Positions 23,051 to 32,978 of a DNA stretch of 64,000 nucleotides are shown piece after piece. A program made the translations under genes and the position numbers. The number at the start of each line of letters is the position of its first letter. Within the stretch, counting starts at the first letter, position 1. Location of the stretch: the NCBI RefSeq assembly GCF_003576645.1, contig NC_044920.1, positions 19,475,100 through 19,539,099 of the forward strand, in the 5' to 3' direction. This stretch comes from Ipomoea triloba. Its lineage: Eukaryota > Streptophyta > Magnoliopsida > Solanales > Convolvulaceae. Below the pieces are notes generated by a model, which was not told the DNA's origin, did no database searches, and saw only the letters and a program-made list of their open reading frames with translations.

Positions 23051-23568
23051 ATAATATGGTGCGAACCATGCTCAAGGGGAGAACCTGTGAACAAATCCAA
23101 TCCATTGATCTTAGTACATCTAACAGTTGAAAATAAATAAAATTTTGTAGTATTTATAAAAATGACCCGGCTCATTTTAAAAATTGTAATATATGATCCA
23201 CTCATTTTTTACTTAATTTTCCATCCATCAGATCTTACATATCAATGGTTTAGATTTATCCACAAGTTCTCACATGGTAAGTGATTCTCATATGATTAGG
23301 ATTTAGGAAATTATTGGGTATGATAATTGATAAATTCTTATTATATATTTTTCTTTTTTAGGCTAATGCTTATTTAATTCGCCTAATTCATGTGTATTAA
23401 GCTTGAATTGTAATGTGGTTTTGTATAGCTGTGCCATCAGAAACGAAGGACGAGGAACGCAAGCCAAAAGTTGATTCTTGTGGAAAGTGTAAAACTGACG
23501 CCGATTGTCGGGATTGCAAACCAACTGCTGGTTGTGATTTTGCACTTTTACATGGCTATTGTGCGTGA
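21071..23568 (+). CDS. Cys-rich secreted peptide, array gene 2
   Basis: Exons 21071-21131, 21226-21411 and 23429-23568; phase-1 GT-AG introns; 128 residues. Signal peptide MERVSLKLSCFLVLFMAAFS plus LLPSSLMA, cleavage likely after residue 28. Exon 2 module: MTGQLCKSHSDC then FCINK and GHCVGYQSTLG, cysteines C-x5-C-x10-C-x11-C. Exon 3: charged linker AVPSETKDEERKPKV, then six cysteines C-x2-C-x5-C-x2-C-x5-C-x8-C ending GYCA. Both modules begin with a CK-S/T-x-x-D-C signature, hinting at two related knot-like units. Intron 2 is 2 kb, swollen by an (AT)n tract, a GC-end MITE and a 410-base duplication at N 22639 that is probably an assembly error. Read-through of the exon 2 donor meets a stop after one codon (GGT AAT TAA). 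Function unknown; an apoplastic peptide or inhibitor is inference. Confidence 0.85.
21955..22027. repeat. (AT)n microsatellite
   Basis: About 70 bases of TA repeats at the left edge of the GC-end element in intron 2 of gene 2. The frame at 21835-22044 is this repeat. Confidence 0.95.
22026..22465. mobile_element. GC-end repeat, copy B (intron 2 of gene 2)
   Basis: Starts 'gcagtaggcgctaggtgcta' and ends 'gcgcctaggcaccccgcc..gcgggga..tttttgcatcag', so the ends are inverted GC-rich repeats around an AT-rich centre. The centre shares blocks with 9937-10215. It is probably a TIR transposon (MITE class). Target-site duplication is obscured by flanking AT repeats. Confidence 0.65.
22229..23049. other. 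Probable assembly duplication around N 22639
   Basis: 22229-22638 and 22640-23049 match at a constant offset of 411 with no difference that I found, and are separated by exactly one N. Both contain the GC-end element tail and 'cgcacatccgtgcggaaatc' followed by (AT)n(GT)n. This is what unmerged overlapping contig ends give. If so, intron 2 of gene 2 is really about 0.4 kb shorter. Confidence 0.85.
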
Positions 23569-24150
23569 TTATATCCGTCACCATAATATTCCCATTTCCC
23601 CAATACTTAAAAATTAAATAGGGTTGCACCTTTGTTTATGTAATATGTATTGCATGCATGTTAAATACTTAAATCGTCTCTTATATATTTATATATATTG
23701 CTAGCTATCCTAGCCAGTGAGTATTTCAGTATTCATGCGTATTTCCTAAGTTTTTTGCCATCAGTATATAATTGTTTGGGTGTTGTGGCATGTTTAAAAT
23801 TGTGTTGAACTTGTATTTAGTTGACAAATGCTAGAAATCAATTATATTGGTAAACAATGACAGGGACAAGGACAAACATATCATTTTCAATACATGTCCA
23901 ATGATTTGTTATCACAAGGACAATATAGTAAATACACTTTTATAAATGTGTCCAACTAAAATGAACTATACTTTTATAACATGTTGGTCCACAGAATTGA
24001 TTTTGATGAAATAAAAGTGATATTATTACATAAAGAATGCAATAGATAAGCAATAAAATACAAATTTTATTTCATTGAATAGATTTCAAAAATTGTATCC
24101 ACATGATCTTTAAGCACATGGAGCATTCAGTAATATATACGGAGTACTTT
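23569..24150 (+). repeat. Duplicated 3' flank of gene 2
   Basis: Shared with 27378-28060, 33963-34620 and 46041-46640: 'atatccgtcaccataatatt', 'gggttgcacctttgtttatg', 'gcatgcatgttaaatactta', 'gagtatttcagtattcatgc' and 'gtggcatgtttaaaattgtg'. Likely holds the 3' UTR; AATAAA-type words occur in the family copies (about 34084). Confidence 0.85.
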
Positions 24151-24154
24151 TTTC

Positions 24155-24420
24155 AAATCCAATGGGTAGCTCAAGTGGCAAGTGAGCTTTTATTTGTGGG
24201 GAAGAATTTTAGGAGAATCCGGGTTTGATTCCCCTTGGACCAGCTCCGATGCCTCCCGTAGCGAGCGGGGATCGTTGAACGGATAGAAAAATACCCGGAT
24301 TAAATGGGTTCCGTAGCGAGCGGGGACCGTTGAACAGACAGAAAAATACCCGGATTAAATGGGTTTGCGTGCAGTGAGATGAGAGCAAAAAAATGCGGTG
24401 GCAATTTGATTTTTTGCATC
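24155..24420 (+). mobile_element. tRNA-derived SINE
   Basis: Pol III A-box-like 'tgggtagctcaagtgg' (24163) and B-box 'gggtttgattcc' (24221) lie 58 bases apart, as in tRNA-related plant SINEs. A body follows with 'gcctcccgtagcgagcgggg' and a partly duplicated 'ccgttgaac..acccggattaaatggg'. A shortened relative sits at the equivalent place behind gene 4 (46648-46815). Confidence 0.75.
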
Positions 24421-24716
24421 TAGGTCAAATTTTAAGGTGCGTGATTTTTTGGATCGTTATACCATGGACCCTGGTCCGAAACGAGTAGTATTGTTACGGA
24501 TTTTACAGTTTTTTTTAAAAAAATTAATTAAAATATAACTGTAATTTGAATAACAACAACAAAAACAGTGACGAAGAAGCAAGAACAAAAGACACACAAG
24601 TTCATCATATCACAAAAACACACACGACAAAAGGGGAATATTTAAACAACATTGTGAAATTTGAAAAACATGGAACATAAGAGATAATACTTGGGCTTAT
24701 ATTCTGTGTATCCTAA

Positions 24717-25112
24717 CATTCGAATGCACAAACACATCACAACATGTGTTACTAACATGAATACACAGAACGGTTCCCTAGAATACACAAAATACTGACA
24801 CAAAATACACAGAACTCATCCTCATAACATTTGAATGCACAAACACATCACAACCTGTGTTACTAACATGAATATACAGAACAGTTGTCTAGAATACACA
24901 GAATGTCTTCATAGAATACATTGAATATTAACACAAAATACACAGAACTCATCCTCATAAACATCCGAATGCACAAAAACATCACAACCTGTGTTACTAA
25001 CATGAATACAAAGAACGGTTGCCTAGAATACACAGAACAGCTGCCTAGAATACACAGAACGATTGCCTAGAATGCACAGAACTCATCCTCCTAACATTTT
25101 GGTACGGGGTGC
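24717..25112. repeat. Tandem repeat, about 120-bp period
   Basis: Three to four copies of 'cgaatgcacaaacacatcac', 'ctgtgttactaacatgaata', 'cacagaacggttgcctagaa' and 'cacagaactcatcct', with internal 'gaatacacagaa' sub-repeats. The corresponding place behind gene 4 (about 46830) lacks it. Confidence 0.85.
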
Positions 25113-25134
25113 ATAATGCATTGTGCACCCTGGT

Positions 25135-25620
25135 CCACGATATAAATTACATGATTTTTCTGCTTAAGCTGCGTGGTTTTTGTGCTTAAGTTGCGTTAGT
25201 TGTTGAAACTTAAGTACGTCGGTCTAAAGCTTTAGGTGCGTGGTTTTCCTTCTTAAGGTGTATGGGATTTGTGCTTAAGGTGCATCAGTTCTTCAGTTGA
25301 GAACTTAAGGTGTGTCGATTTAAAGTTTTTTACTTCTTAAGGTGTGTGGTTTGCTTTCTTAATAAGCGTGATTTGTGTGCTTACGATGCGTCAGTTGTAA
25401 AAACTTAAGTTCGTCGGTCTAAAGCTTTAGGTACATGGTTTTACTTCTTTATGTTCATGGTTTTCCTTCTTAAGATGCGTGATTTATATGCTTAAGGTGC
25501 ATCAGTTGTTGAAACTTAAGGTGCGTCGGCCTAAGGCTTTACCTAGGTGCTTGATTTTCCTTATTAAGATGCGTTGCTTTTCTTCTTAAGATGTGTTGTT
25601 TTCTTCTTAAGGTGAGTTTT
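25135..25620. repeat. 'cttaaggtgcgt' minisatellite, copy A
   Basis: Irregular units of about 20-30 bases built on 'ttcttaaggtgcgtggtttt' and 'gttgaaacttaaggtgcgtc'. Shared, unit by unit, with 46850-47300, including the following 'ggcgattttgggggtaaagt' and 'taacagaagaaggaa'. No coding potential was seen. Confidence 0.85.
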
Positions 25621-25889
25621 TTTTTTTTTTTTTTTTTTGGCGATTTTGGGGGTAAAGTTTAACAGAAGAAGGAAGGGTGAAAGAAAATAACACCAAAAAG
25701 AGTACAAAATTGAGTACAGGATTCAGTACAAGATTGAATACAAGTGTGATACTAGTTGTTATACGTTCTTTTATTATTAAAAATTTTTTCATTGATTTGA
25801 GCTGTTGATCTAGATTTGATCAACGGTTCAAATCTAACCGCATCTTCGCTCTTGAGCAAGTTTCTGCACCGGAACTCATCCCTACACAC

Positions 25890-26860
25890 ACCAACGGAAA
25901 ATGAAATTTAATTTTCGAAAATTAATTCCAACTAAAATTTTGGTACGAAACCAAAATAACAAGGAATTTAATTTATATAAAATTAATCCCACCAAATTAA
26001 ACTTGGTACAAAACCAAAAATTGATTTATATAAAAGAAATAAATACGAAGAAGGGGTTTTGAAATCTGAGATTCAAACCCAGCAATAAGAAAAGAGAAAA
26101 TCCAAGTTGTGTGTACCTCACACTTTCCTTAAAACCAATTCGTTACATTCCGAGGGTGCTAGGACTATTGTAGCGTCAGTCTCCCAGGATAAAACAAATT
26201 ACAACTATAGTGTTTGAGCACTCAAACATATAGTCCGGTGAACTAGAACAACGATTGAGCATTTCGTACATTTTACGAAAATGTTGGCAAAGATTTTTCG
26301 TATAAGAAAAGAGTCGAGCTATGAAGACAGAAAACTTCAATTTTTGAGAGTTTAAATTTAGCAGCCAAAACAAGCTTCCCAACACCAAAGCTTATATTGG
26401 AGATGTGGAAATTAATAGCATTAACAGCTGGCATTGACATCTAAAATAAATCAGATATGTAGCCCTCATAACATGCAACTTTAATCTGGAGTTTAATTCT
26501 CAAAATTAAATTGGAATTAATTCAAAATTAATTCCTATGGATAAGAATTAATACTGCCAGAACGGTACTCCGAATAGTATTTCGAACACTACCCACTATA
26601 GTAGTTCGAGCAGTACCTACAAATAATTTCCTAAAGGTTATGAATGGTCCAAATGGTAAACTAAGTTTACTCTTTGGATTTACTACTCCGACAATGGCTC
26701 TAAGTTGGAAAAATTATACGAAAATTTGGCATAACTTCAAACCCACCTCACAAACCAATGTGGGACAAGTGCTTTTTTAAAAAGCCTTTAATTTATGGAC
26801 CTATTGAAGCACAAAGAATCAATATGACATTCATTGAGGCTCAAACCCATAACCTCTCAT
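25890..26860 (+). repeat. LTR-like repeat family L (copy behind gene 2)
   Basis: Begins 'ccaacggaaaatgaaattta', then 'attttggtacgaaaccaaaa', 'tgtgtacctcacactttcct', 'gtctcccaggataaaac', 'ttgagcactcaaac', 'cagaacggtactccgaata' and 'ccaatgtgggacaa'. Same order as 28118-29475 and 47570-48875. Length and conserved boundaries suggest a solo LTR or LTR of a non-autonomous element. No gag or pol was found next to it. Confidence 0.7.
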
Positions 26861-26884
26861 ATAACTATATGGGAGCAACTTGGT

Positions 26885-27377
26885 GTCACTGGATTTGTAA
26901 TATATGACCCCACTCATTTTTTAAACAAAACTTTGTGATATTTATAAAAATGACCAGGCTCATTATAAAATTTGTAATATATGACCCCACTCATTTTTTA
27001 CTTAATTTTCCATCCATAAGATCTTACAGACCAATGATTTGAATTTATCCACAAGTTCTCCTGGGGAGTGATTAAGGATTTAGGAAATTAATGGCTATGA
27101 TAATTGACAAATTCTTATTATATATTTTTCTATTTTAGGCTAATGCTTTTTTTTTTTTTTTTGAAAATAGGCTAATGCTTATTTAATTCGTCTAATTCAT
27201 GTGTATTAAGCTTGAATTGTAATGTGGTTTTGTATAGCTCTGCCATCAGAAACCAAGGACGAGGAACGCAAGCCAAAAGTTGGTGTTTGTGGAAGGTGTG
27301 AAACTGACGAAGATTGTCGAGATTGCGTACCAACTTCTGGTTGTGATCATTGGGTTATACCTGGCTATTGTGTTTGA
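26885..27377 (+). pseudogene. Orphan terminal exon of the peptide family
   Basis: Contains the 3' part of intron 2 (about 26940-27237, matching 23150-23428) and a complete exon 3 at 27238-27377 with intact 'tgtatag' acceptor and stop. It encodes ALPSETKDEERKPKV, then six cysteines C-x2-C-x5-C-x2-C-x5-C-x8-C ending GYCV. No exon 1 or 2 exists between gene 2 and here; their place is taken by repeat family L. It is a 5'-truncated gene copy. Because acceptor, frame and cysteines are intact, it could still serve as an alternative last exon of gene 2, 3.7 kb further on (inference). Its 3' flank is also duplicated (27378-28060). Confidence 0.85.
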
Positions 27378-27508
27378 TTATATCCGTCACAATAATATTC
27401 CCATTTCCCCAATAATTAAATTAAATCGGGTTGCACCTTTGTTTATGTAATATGTATTATATTGCATGCATGTTAAATACTTAAATCGTCTCTTAATAAA
27501 ATGTTAGG

Positions 27509-27569
<61 letters not shown>

Positions 27570-28060
27570 CTAGCTAGCCAGTGAGTATTTCAGTATTCAT
27601 GCATATTTCCTAAGTTTTTTATATCATTATATAATTGTTTGGGTGTTGTGGCATGTTTAAAATTGTGTTGAACTTGTATTTAGTTGACAAATGCTAGAAA
27701 TCAATTATATATATTGGTAAACAATGACAGGAAGAAGGACAAACAGATCTGTTTCAATATATGTCCAGTGATTTGTAATCACATGGACGTACAATATAGT
27801 AAATACACTTTTATAAATATGTGTCAAACTAATTAAAATGAACAATACTTTTATAACAGGTTAGTTCATAGAATGAATTTTGAAGAAATAAAAGTGATAT
27901 TATTCCATAAAGAATGAAATAGATAAGAAATAAAATAAGAAATTTATTTCATTATTGAATAGATTTCGAAAATTGTATTCACATGATCTTTTAACCACAT
28001 GGACTATTCAGTAATATATACTTTAATAAATATGCATGTGCCCAATTAAAATCTATAGAT
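27378..28060 (+). repeat. Duplicated 3' flank of the orphan exon
   Basis: Same sequence blocks as behind genes 2, 3 and 4. Interrupted by an (AT)n tract at about 27507-27567 and followed by another at 28083-28120, after which repeat family L begins. The same arrangement (flank, AT tract, family L) recurs behind gene 3. Confidence 0.85.
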
Positions 28061-28079
28061 GATGAATAAGTCAATTTAG

Positions 28080-28117
<38 letters not shown>

Positions 28118-28121
<4 letters not shown>

Positions 28122-29475
28122 ACGAAAAATGAAATTTAATTTTAGAAAATTAATTTCAATCAAAATTTTGGTACGAAACCAAAATAATAAGGGATTTAAT
28201 TTATAGAAATTGAATCCCACCAAACTTGGTACGAAGCCAAGAATATATTTATATAAAATAAATAAATACGAAGAAAGAATTTTGAAATATGAGATTTAAA
28301 CCGAACGAGAAGAAAAGAGAAAATCTAAGTCGTGTGTACCTCACACTTTCCTTAAAATCGATTCGCTATCTCTCAAGAATGCTAGGAGCATTATAGCATG
28401 AGTCTTCCAGGATAAAACGGGCTACGACTATAGTGTTTGACTAGTAAAACATATAGTCCGGCGAACTACAACAACGATTGAGCACTCTGTACAATTTACG
28501 GAAATGTTGGCAGAGATTTTTGGTGTAAGAAAAGAGTTGAGAGAGGAAAAGAGAAACAGTTTTTGAGAGTTCAAAATCAACAGCCAAACAATTTACCCAA
28601 CACCAAAGCTTATATAGGAGATGTGGAAATTAATAGCATTAACACCTGCCATTAACATCTGAAATAAATCAAATATGTAACCCCCATAACGTGTAACTTT
28701 AATCTGGAGTTTAATTCTGGAAATTAAAGTGAAATTAATTCAAAATTATTTCTTACGGATAAGAATTAATACTGCCAGAATGGTACTCCAAATAATACTT
28801 TCAACTGCCAATGACCTTGTGGTCTAGTGGCATCCTGTTGCTCCCCTCACGTGGAAGGGGGTGGGTTCGAGTCTCAGTAGAGGCGCGCTGCTGTCTCTTT
28901 GTGCTTCAGTAGGTTGAGAAAGTAATTTATGATCAGATACTACATTCTAACAGAGTCAATAGCACTCATAAAAAACTAAGTTAACGTACGGATAATACGA
29001 AGTTTGCGTTGGGTTTACTACTCAGACAACCCTTGTTGGATTTACTACCAAGACGCGAAAGAGAGCCTCTAGACTATACAATTCAACATCCCTCTAAAAG
29101 TGTGTTGTATATGTAGGGCCAAACCAATGTTGGACAAGTACCAACATCCCTCTAAAAGCGTGTTGTATATGTAGTGGTGCAAACCCACTTCCCAAACCAA
29201 TGTTGGACGAGTACTTTTTACAAAGTCTTTCCACCTTCATTTTCAACTCAAATGGGTCTACTTTGAGAATCAATTTCTCATTCACCATCATCCGTTTTGA
29301 GTGTACAATATATCAATCTATTAATCTCACTACGGAGAATCTGAATCCACTTTGACCCGACCCAAATCGAAAATAGACCCCACATATTTGTACCACAAAA
29401 TAGCCACTTTCTATGTCATTTTATGCTAAAGTTTTTTTTTTTGAAAACATTTTATGCTAAAGTTAAAATTCTAAC
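28118..29475 (+). repeat. LTR-like repeat family L (copy behind orphan exon)
   Basis: Fullest copy of the family, from 'caacgaaaaatgaaatttaa' to 'tagccactttctatgtcatt'. Interrupted by a SINE at 28805-28925. An internal segment ('aacatccctctaaaagtgtg..ccaatgttggacaa') is tandemly duplicated at about 29085-29210. The minus-strand frame 29094-29291 is within it and is not a gene. Confidence 0.75.
28805..28925 (+). mobile_element. tRNA-derived SINE inside repeat L
   Basis: A-box 'tggtctagtggcat' (about 28820) and B-box 'gggttcgagtctc' (28863) with a 'cctcacgtggaagggggt' loop give a recognisable tRNA-like head. It is not a functional tRNA: acceptor-stem pairing and anticodon arm are not preserved. 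It is different in sequence from the SINE at 24155. Confidence 0.75.
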
Positions 29476-29479
29476 AAAA

Positions 29480-29940
29480 TAAAAAATAAGTATTGTGTTT
29501 GTAACAGAGTCAATAGTATTCAAAAAAAAACAAAAAAAAAAATCAAAAATATTTTTACAACATGTTGGTTTGCAAAATGGATTTTGAGAAAATATAAATG
29601 ATATTCCATAAAAAAGGGAATCTATGTGGAGTAAATTACAAATGTTATTTCATTGAATAAATTGTAGAAATTGTATTTGTGTTTAATTATTTTTAAGTAA
29701 AAGAGATGGAATAAACATTCAAAAGAAAACAGGACCCTTTATACTGAATGATACGGAGTATATGTCAACATCCTGACGAGGCCTGGGCGCACGTTTCTCA
29801 ATTTTTGATAAAATCATTGATACCCATTCTGATGTATAGTCAATTTGTGCTTGTCCGCAATAGATTAGTCAATTGTGGGGTCTGTTTTTGGGAACACTGA
29901 AACCAATAATGTATATGTTTTTGTTTTTAAAGAGAAACCA
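29480..29940. repeat. Duplicated intergenic DNA upstream of gene 3
   Basis: 'acaacatgttggtttgcaaa..ggattttgagaaaatata' is shared with about 37200 and 48890, and 29770-29885 is shared with 4740-4865 upstream of gene 1. No gene was recognised. Confidence 0.6.
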
Positions 29941-30110
29941 ACGAAAACGATTTTAATTCCTATCATCAATCAGAACATTACAAAGAACATGAGGAGGAGA
30001 ACAGACCCACTCTCTACCTTCAGGCCTAGAAACATACTACCTAGTTAACAAATGGACAATTTGATTTGTTAAAGTTTAACAAAAGAGATACCAATCTGAA
30101 TAAACATACT

Positions 30111-30353
30111 CACCATATCCTTAATATCTAACAAAAGCAGATCAAGAGAAGCTTTCAAGAAGATCAAGAGAATAAAAACCATAGTTTGAGAGAGTGTGTT
30201 TTCTGTTTTGTTAAGCGATCTGTGAATCGTGCTGCCCACATTATTTCTCGGGAAGCCGTCTCTTTGACAGGTTGCAAGGAGTGGTTAAATACTCCTCTTT
30301 ATCTTGATTGCCTTTTATCTTATTTAATATTTAATGAATTAAGTTCTTTCTCT

Positions 30354-30404
<51 letters not shown>

Positions 30405-30650
30405 GGNCACCATATCCTTAATATCTAACAAAAGCAGATCAAGAGAAGCTTTCAAGAAGATCAAGAGAATAAAAACCATAGTTTGAGAGAGTGTGTTTTC
30501 TGTTTTGTTAAGCGATCTGTGAATCGTGCTGCCCACATTATTTCTCGGGAAGCCGTCTCTTTGACAGGTTGCAAGGAGTGGTTAAATACTCCTCTTTATC
30601 TTGATTGCCTTTTATCTTATTTAATATTTAATGAATTAAGTTCTTTCTCT

Positions 30651-30692
<42 letters not shown>

Positions 30693-30703
30693 AAAGTTTG
30701 AGA
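30111..30703. other. Probable assembly duplication around N 30407
   Basis: 30111-30406 and 30408-30703 repeat the same sequence at offset 297, up to the poly(A), with a single N and 'ggggg' at the join. The two near-identical 'MRECVFCFVKRS' frames (30186 and 30483) are therefore one LINE tail assembled twice across a poly(A). Confidence 0.85.
30190..30401 (+). mobile_element. 5'-truncated LINE tail with poly(A)
   Basis: Encodes 'FCFVKRSVNRAAHIISREAV..GCKEW' and a stretch to a natural end, the last part of an L1-type LINE RNase H, followed directly by about 45 A. The site is bracketed by 'aaccatagtttgag' (left, about 30177) and 'aaccaaagtttgag' (right, about 30690), a probable 14-bp target-site duplication with one mismatch. 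Only the last 165 coding bases were inserted, typical of 5'-truncated retroposition. Confidence 0.75.
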
Positions 30704-30799
30704 TAAGGTCTTGCACAACCACCTTGACATCAGATTCCACCTTGACTTTATCCATCTGCTTCTCCTTCAGCTAGCTTAGTGCTTCCCTATATGTCTTTT

Positions 30800-30836
30800 T
30801 TTAAAAGAGAAACCGATGTAAATTAATTAAGGAAAA

Positions 30837-30878
<42 letters not shown>

Positions 30879-31295
30879 ACGTACATGTGATTTTATTGTT
30901 AAAAAAATATAGTAATAAAAATTATCGGTAATTTTTTTTTTGTTGACTAAAAAATTCACAAGTAGAAAGTGTAAAAAAAAAATGAAGAAGAAAAAAATTA
31001 TGAATATGTGTAGTATTATTCAATAATTAATTAAAGAGAGAATAAAAGTATTAATAAAAAAAATGAAATAATTTCAAATTTTGCTGAAGTTGTAAGAACT
31101 TTAAAAAGTAAAAGTAGGTCTGAAAATTATAAAAAAAAATATTTTCTATAAAATGATTTACACAAAGTAAATCATTTTTTGAAAAAATACTCTATTTTGT
31201 AGTGTTTGACTAAAAGTTTAAAAATTATCATTTTTTTTGTTTGGTTCATTTTTATTTTTTAAAAAAAGAAACTTGTTATAAAATTATTAATTTTT

Positions 31296-31327
<32 letters not shown>

Positions 31328-31390
31328 TATTCTAATGCATAAAAAATAATAAGAATAAAGGTCAAATAGGCCATGAAGTGCACATAAAAC
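30800..31390. other. AT-rich intergenic DNA
   Basis: (AT)n at 30840-30877, A-rich runs and (taa)n at 31302-31325. Nothing else was recognised. Confidence 0.6.
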
Positions 31391-31399
31391 TGCAATTGT

Positions 31400-32330
31400 G
31401 TTTGTTCGTTGATTCAATTGTGTTTCTTTACTTTTCTTGAATCAATAATTGCATCCTTATTGGATTCTTGATTAATGCATGAACTTTGCGGTAGAGATAT
31501 CTTTAGTTAATGTAGATTCCACACAATTGGAAGGAGTGGAATGCAACCCTAGAGGTAGGAATCCTCTATGTTTGAGACAAATAGTTCAGTAGAACTCACA
31601 AATCGTTAATGCAATCCTTAGGAATATTTTTATTTAGTAGTGATTCTAATTAATCAACTTAGGATTAGTTGGTAATACTCTTGAGAAATATACTAGCAAG
31701 AAATAAGAGTTCTCGAGGTCTTATGCATAAATAATTGTTATTGGCATGTATTTTTTATGGTCAATATCCTAGGGGATCCATAGATCCAAGTACCATTTTG
31801 TCATTGATTAATTCCATCATTTTTGTTGTCTTTACTTCTGCCTTATTTATATATTTTACCTTTCTCTCATTTATTTTTCACAAATTTCCTAGGCTACATA
31901 ATAGAACATCATATAGTACTACTATTTGTAGTCCATGTGAGATATGGCACTCGTTACTCACACCTCTGTACTAAAATCAATAGGTTCACTTGCCTAATTG
32001 AATTTGTATAGTTGCAAACTGAGTATCAATGGTGTGCATTTTAGGTGATTTAGCAAAGAGAATCCTCATGTAAATAGTGAGGACTAATCATAGTCACTCA
32101 TCAGAGTTTATCAACGGTTGAGGATTATAGTAAAAAAAATATGGAGTCAATTTTATAAATATTGTAACTTTTATAAAACAGATTATGACGTTAAAGTGTG
32201 CATTTGCACAGCTGGTGGTGTGTATTATAGTCTACTGGTGAAAATTAGAATGGGAGGAAAATTCAAACTCTATCGCTTTTTAGGTAGGAGCGAGAGTGGA
32301 TTTTTGACCGGATAGATTTTCCTTTTAAAC
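31400..32330 (+). repeat. Upstream duplicated block of gene 3
   Basis: Collinear partner of 17500-18480 with scattered substitutions and small indels. The segment 31735-32011 keeps a short open frame in both copies, but the two frames are not conserved at the protein level beyond what DNA identity gives. Confidence 0.8.
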
Positions 32331-32494
32331 GTGATTTTGAGAAATTTGACATGCTAATTAGGCAGATTTATTTGATGCCTTTATGTTTAATCATAGCCGC
32401 CGTTGATATGTTAGTTTCAATGGCTACGATATGTCCATAGTTTTTACGTGAAAGGTAGTTCTCATGTGAGCATGATGACAACATTATACATATA

Positions 32495-32978
32495 AAATAA
32501 TTGTCGCATATTCTTTTAACTTTTGTTCAACCTAGCTAATTGATATGGCTAAAGTAGCTTATTTTTAAATTTTTACAAAATTATATAAAATATAAAATAG
32601 AAGGTGTTTGAAAATCTTTTGTTATATACATTACACATGCTGAGTTATATATAATCATGACAACTAAAAAGTTGTGTAGGTAAGATTATATTGTATGAAC
32701 AAGTAATATAGTTATTTTCACTTTTTATTCTACTTTTTACTAACATGTTATGCTATGATTAATTCAAAAAACATGTGGACCAATTCTATTTTTTTGTAAG
32801 TACATATCCCATGTGCGTCTATTAAAATTAAAATTTGACAGGCAATTTACTCCTACCATACACGTATCATTTTAAATCCGAAAATAATTTAGGATTCCTC
32901 TTTATATAGTCTGCAAATTCTTCATTCCTCCACACACCACTACAATCAAGCTAAGAGAATTGAAACAACGTACAAGAG
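32495..32978 (+). promoter_or_regulatory. Promoter region of gene 3
   Basis: Matches 20560-21070 and, in its last 150 bases, 45255-45413. TATA box 'tttatatagtctgcaaattc' at about 32901, 78 bases before the ATG. Conserved 'acacgtatcattttaaatcc' just upstream. Confidence 0.7.

Larger units (their letters stand above)
29940..30790 (-). pseudogene. Decayed LINE RNase H, interrupted
   Basis: On the minus strand, joining across the insertion, the reading runs 'MDKVKVESDVKVVVQDLIS', then 'DLLLLDIKDMVSMF' and 'IGISFVK'. 'ESD..VVQDLIS' followed by a hydrophobic helix and SFVK is the RNase H-like C-terminus of plant L1-type LINEs. Stops and a frameshift mark it as dead. A second LINE tail is inserted in the opposite orientation at about 30190. 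Confidence 0.55.

Noticed and set aside
24163..24235. tRNA gene from A- and B-box
   Set aside because: No foldable acceptor/anticodon arms; the body and second copy show a SINE. The same applies at 28820-28875.
30186..30701. Two tandem RNase H-like genes
   Set aside because: One LINE tail repeated by an assembly duplication across N 30407.
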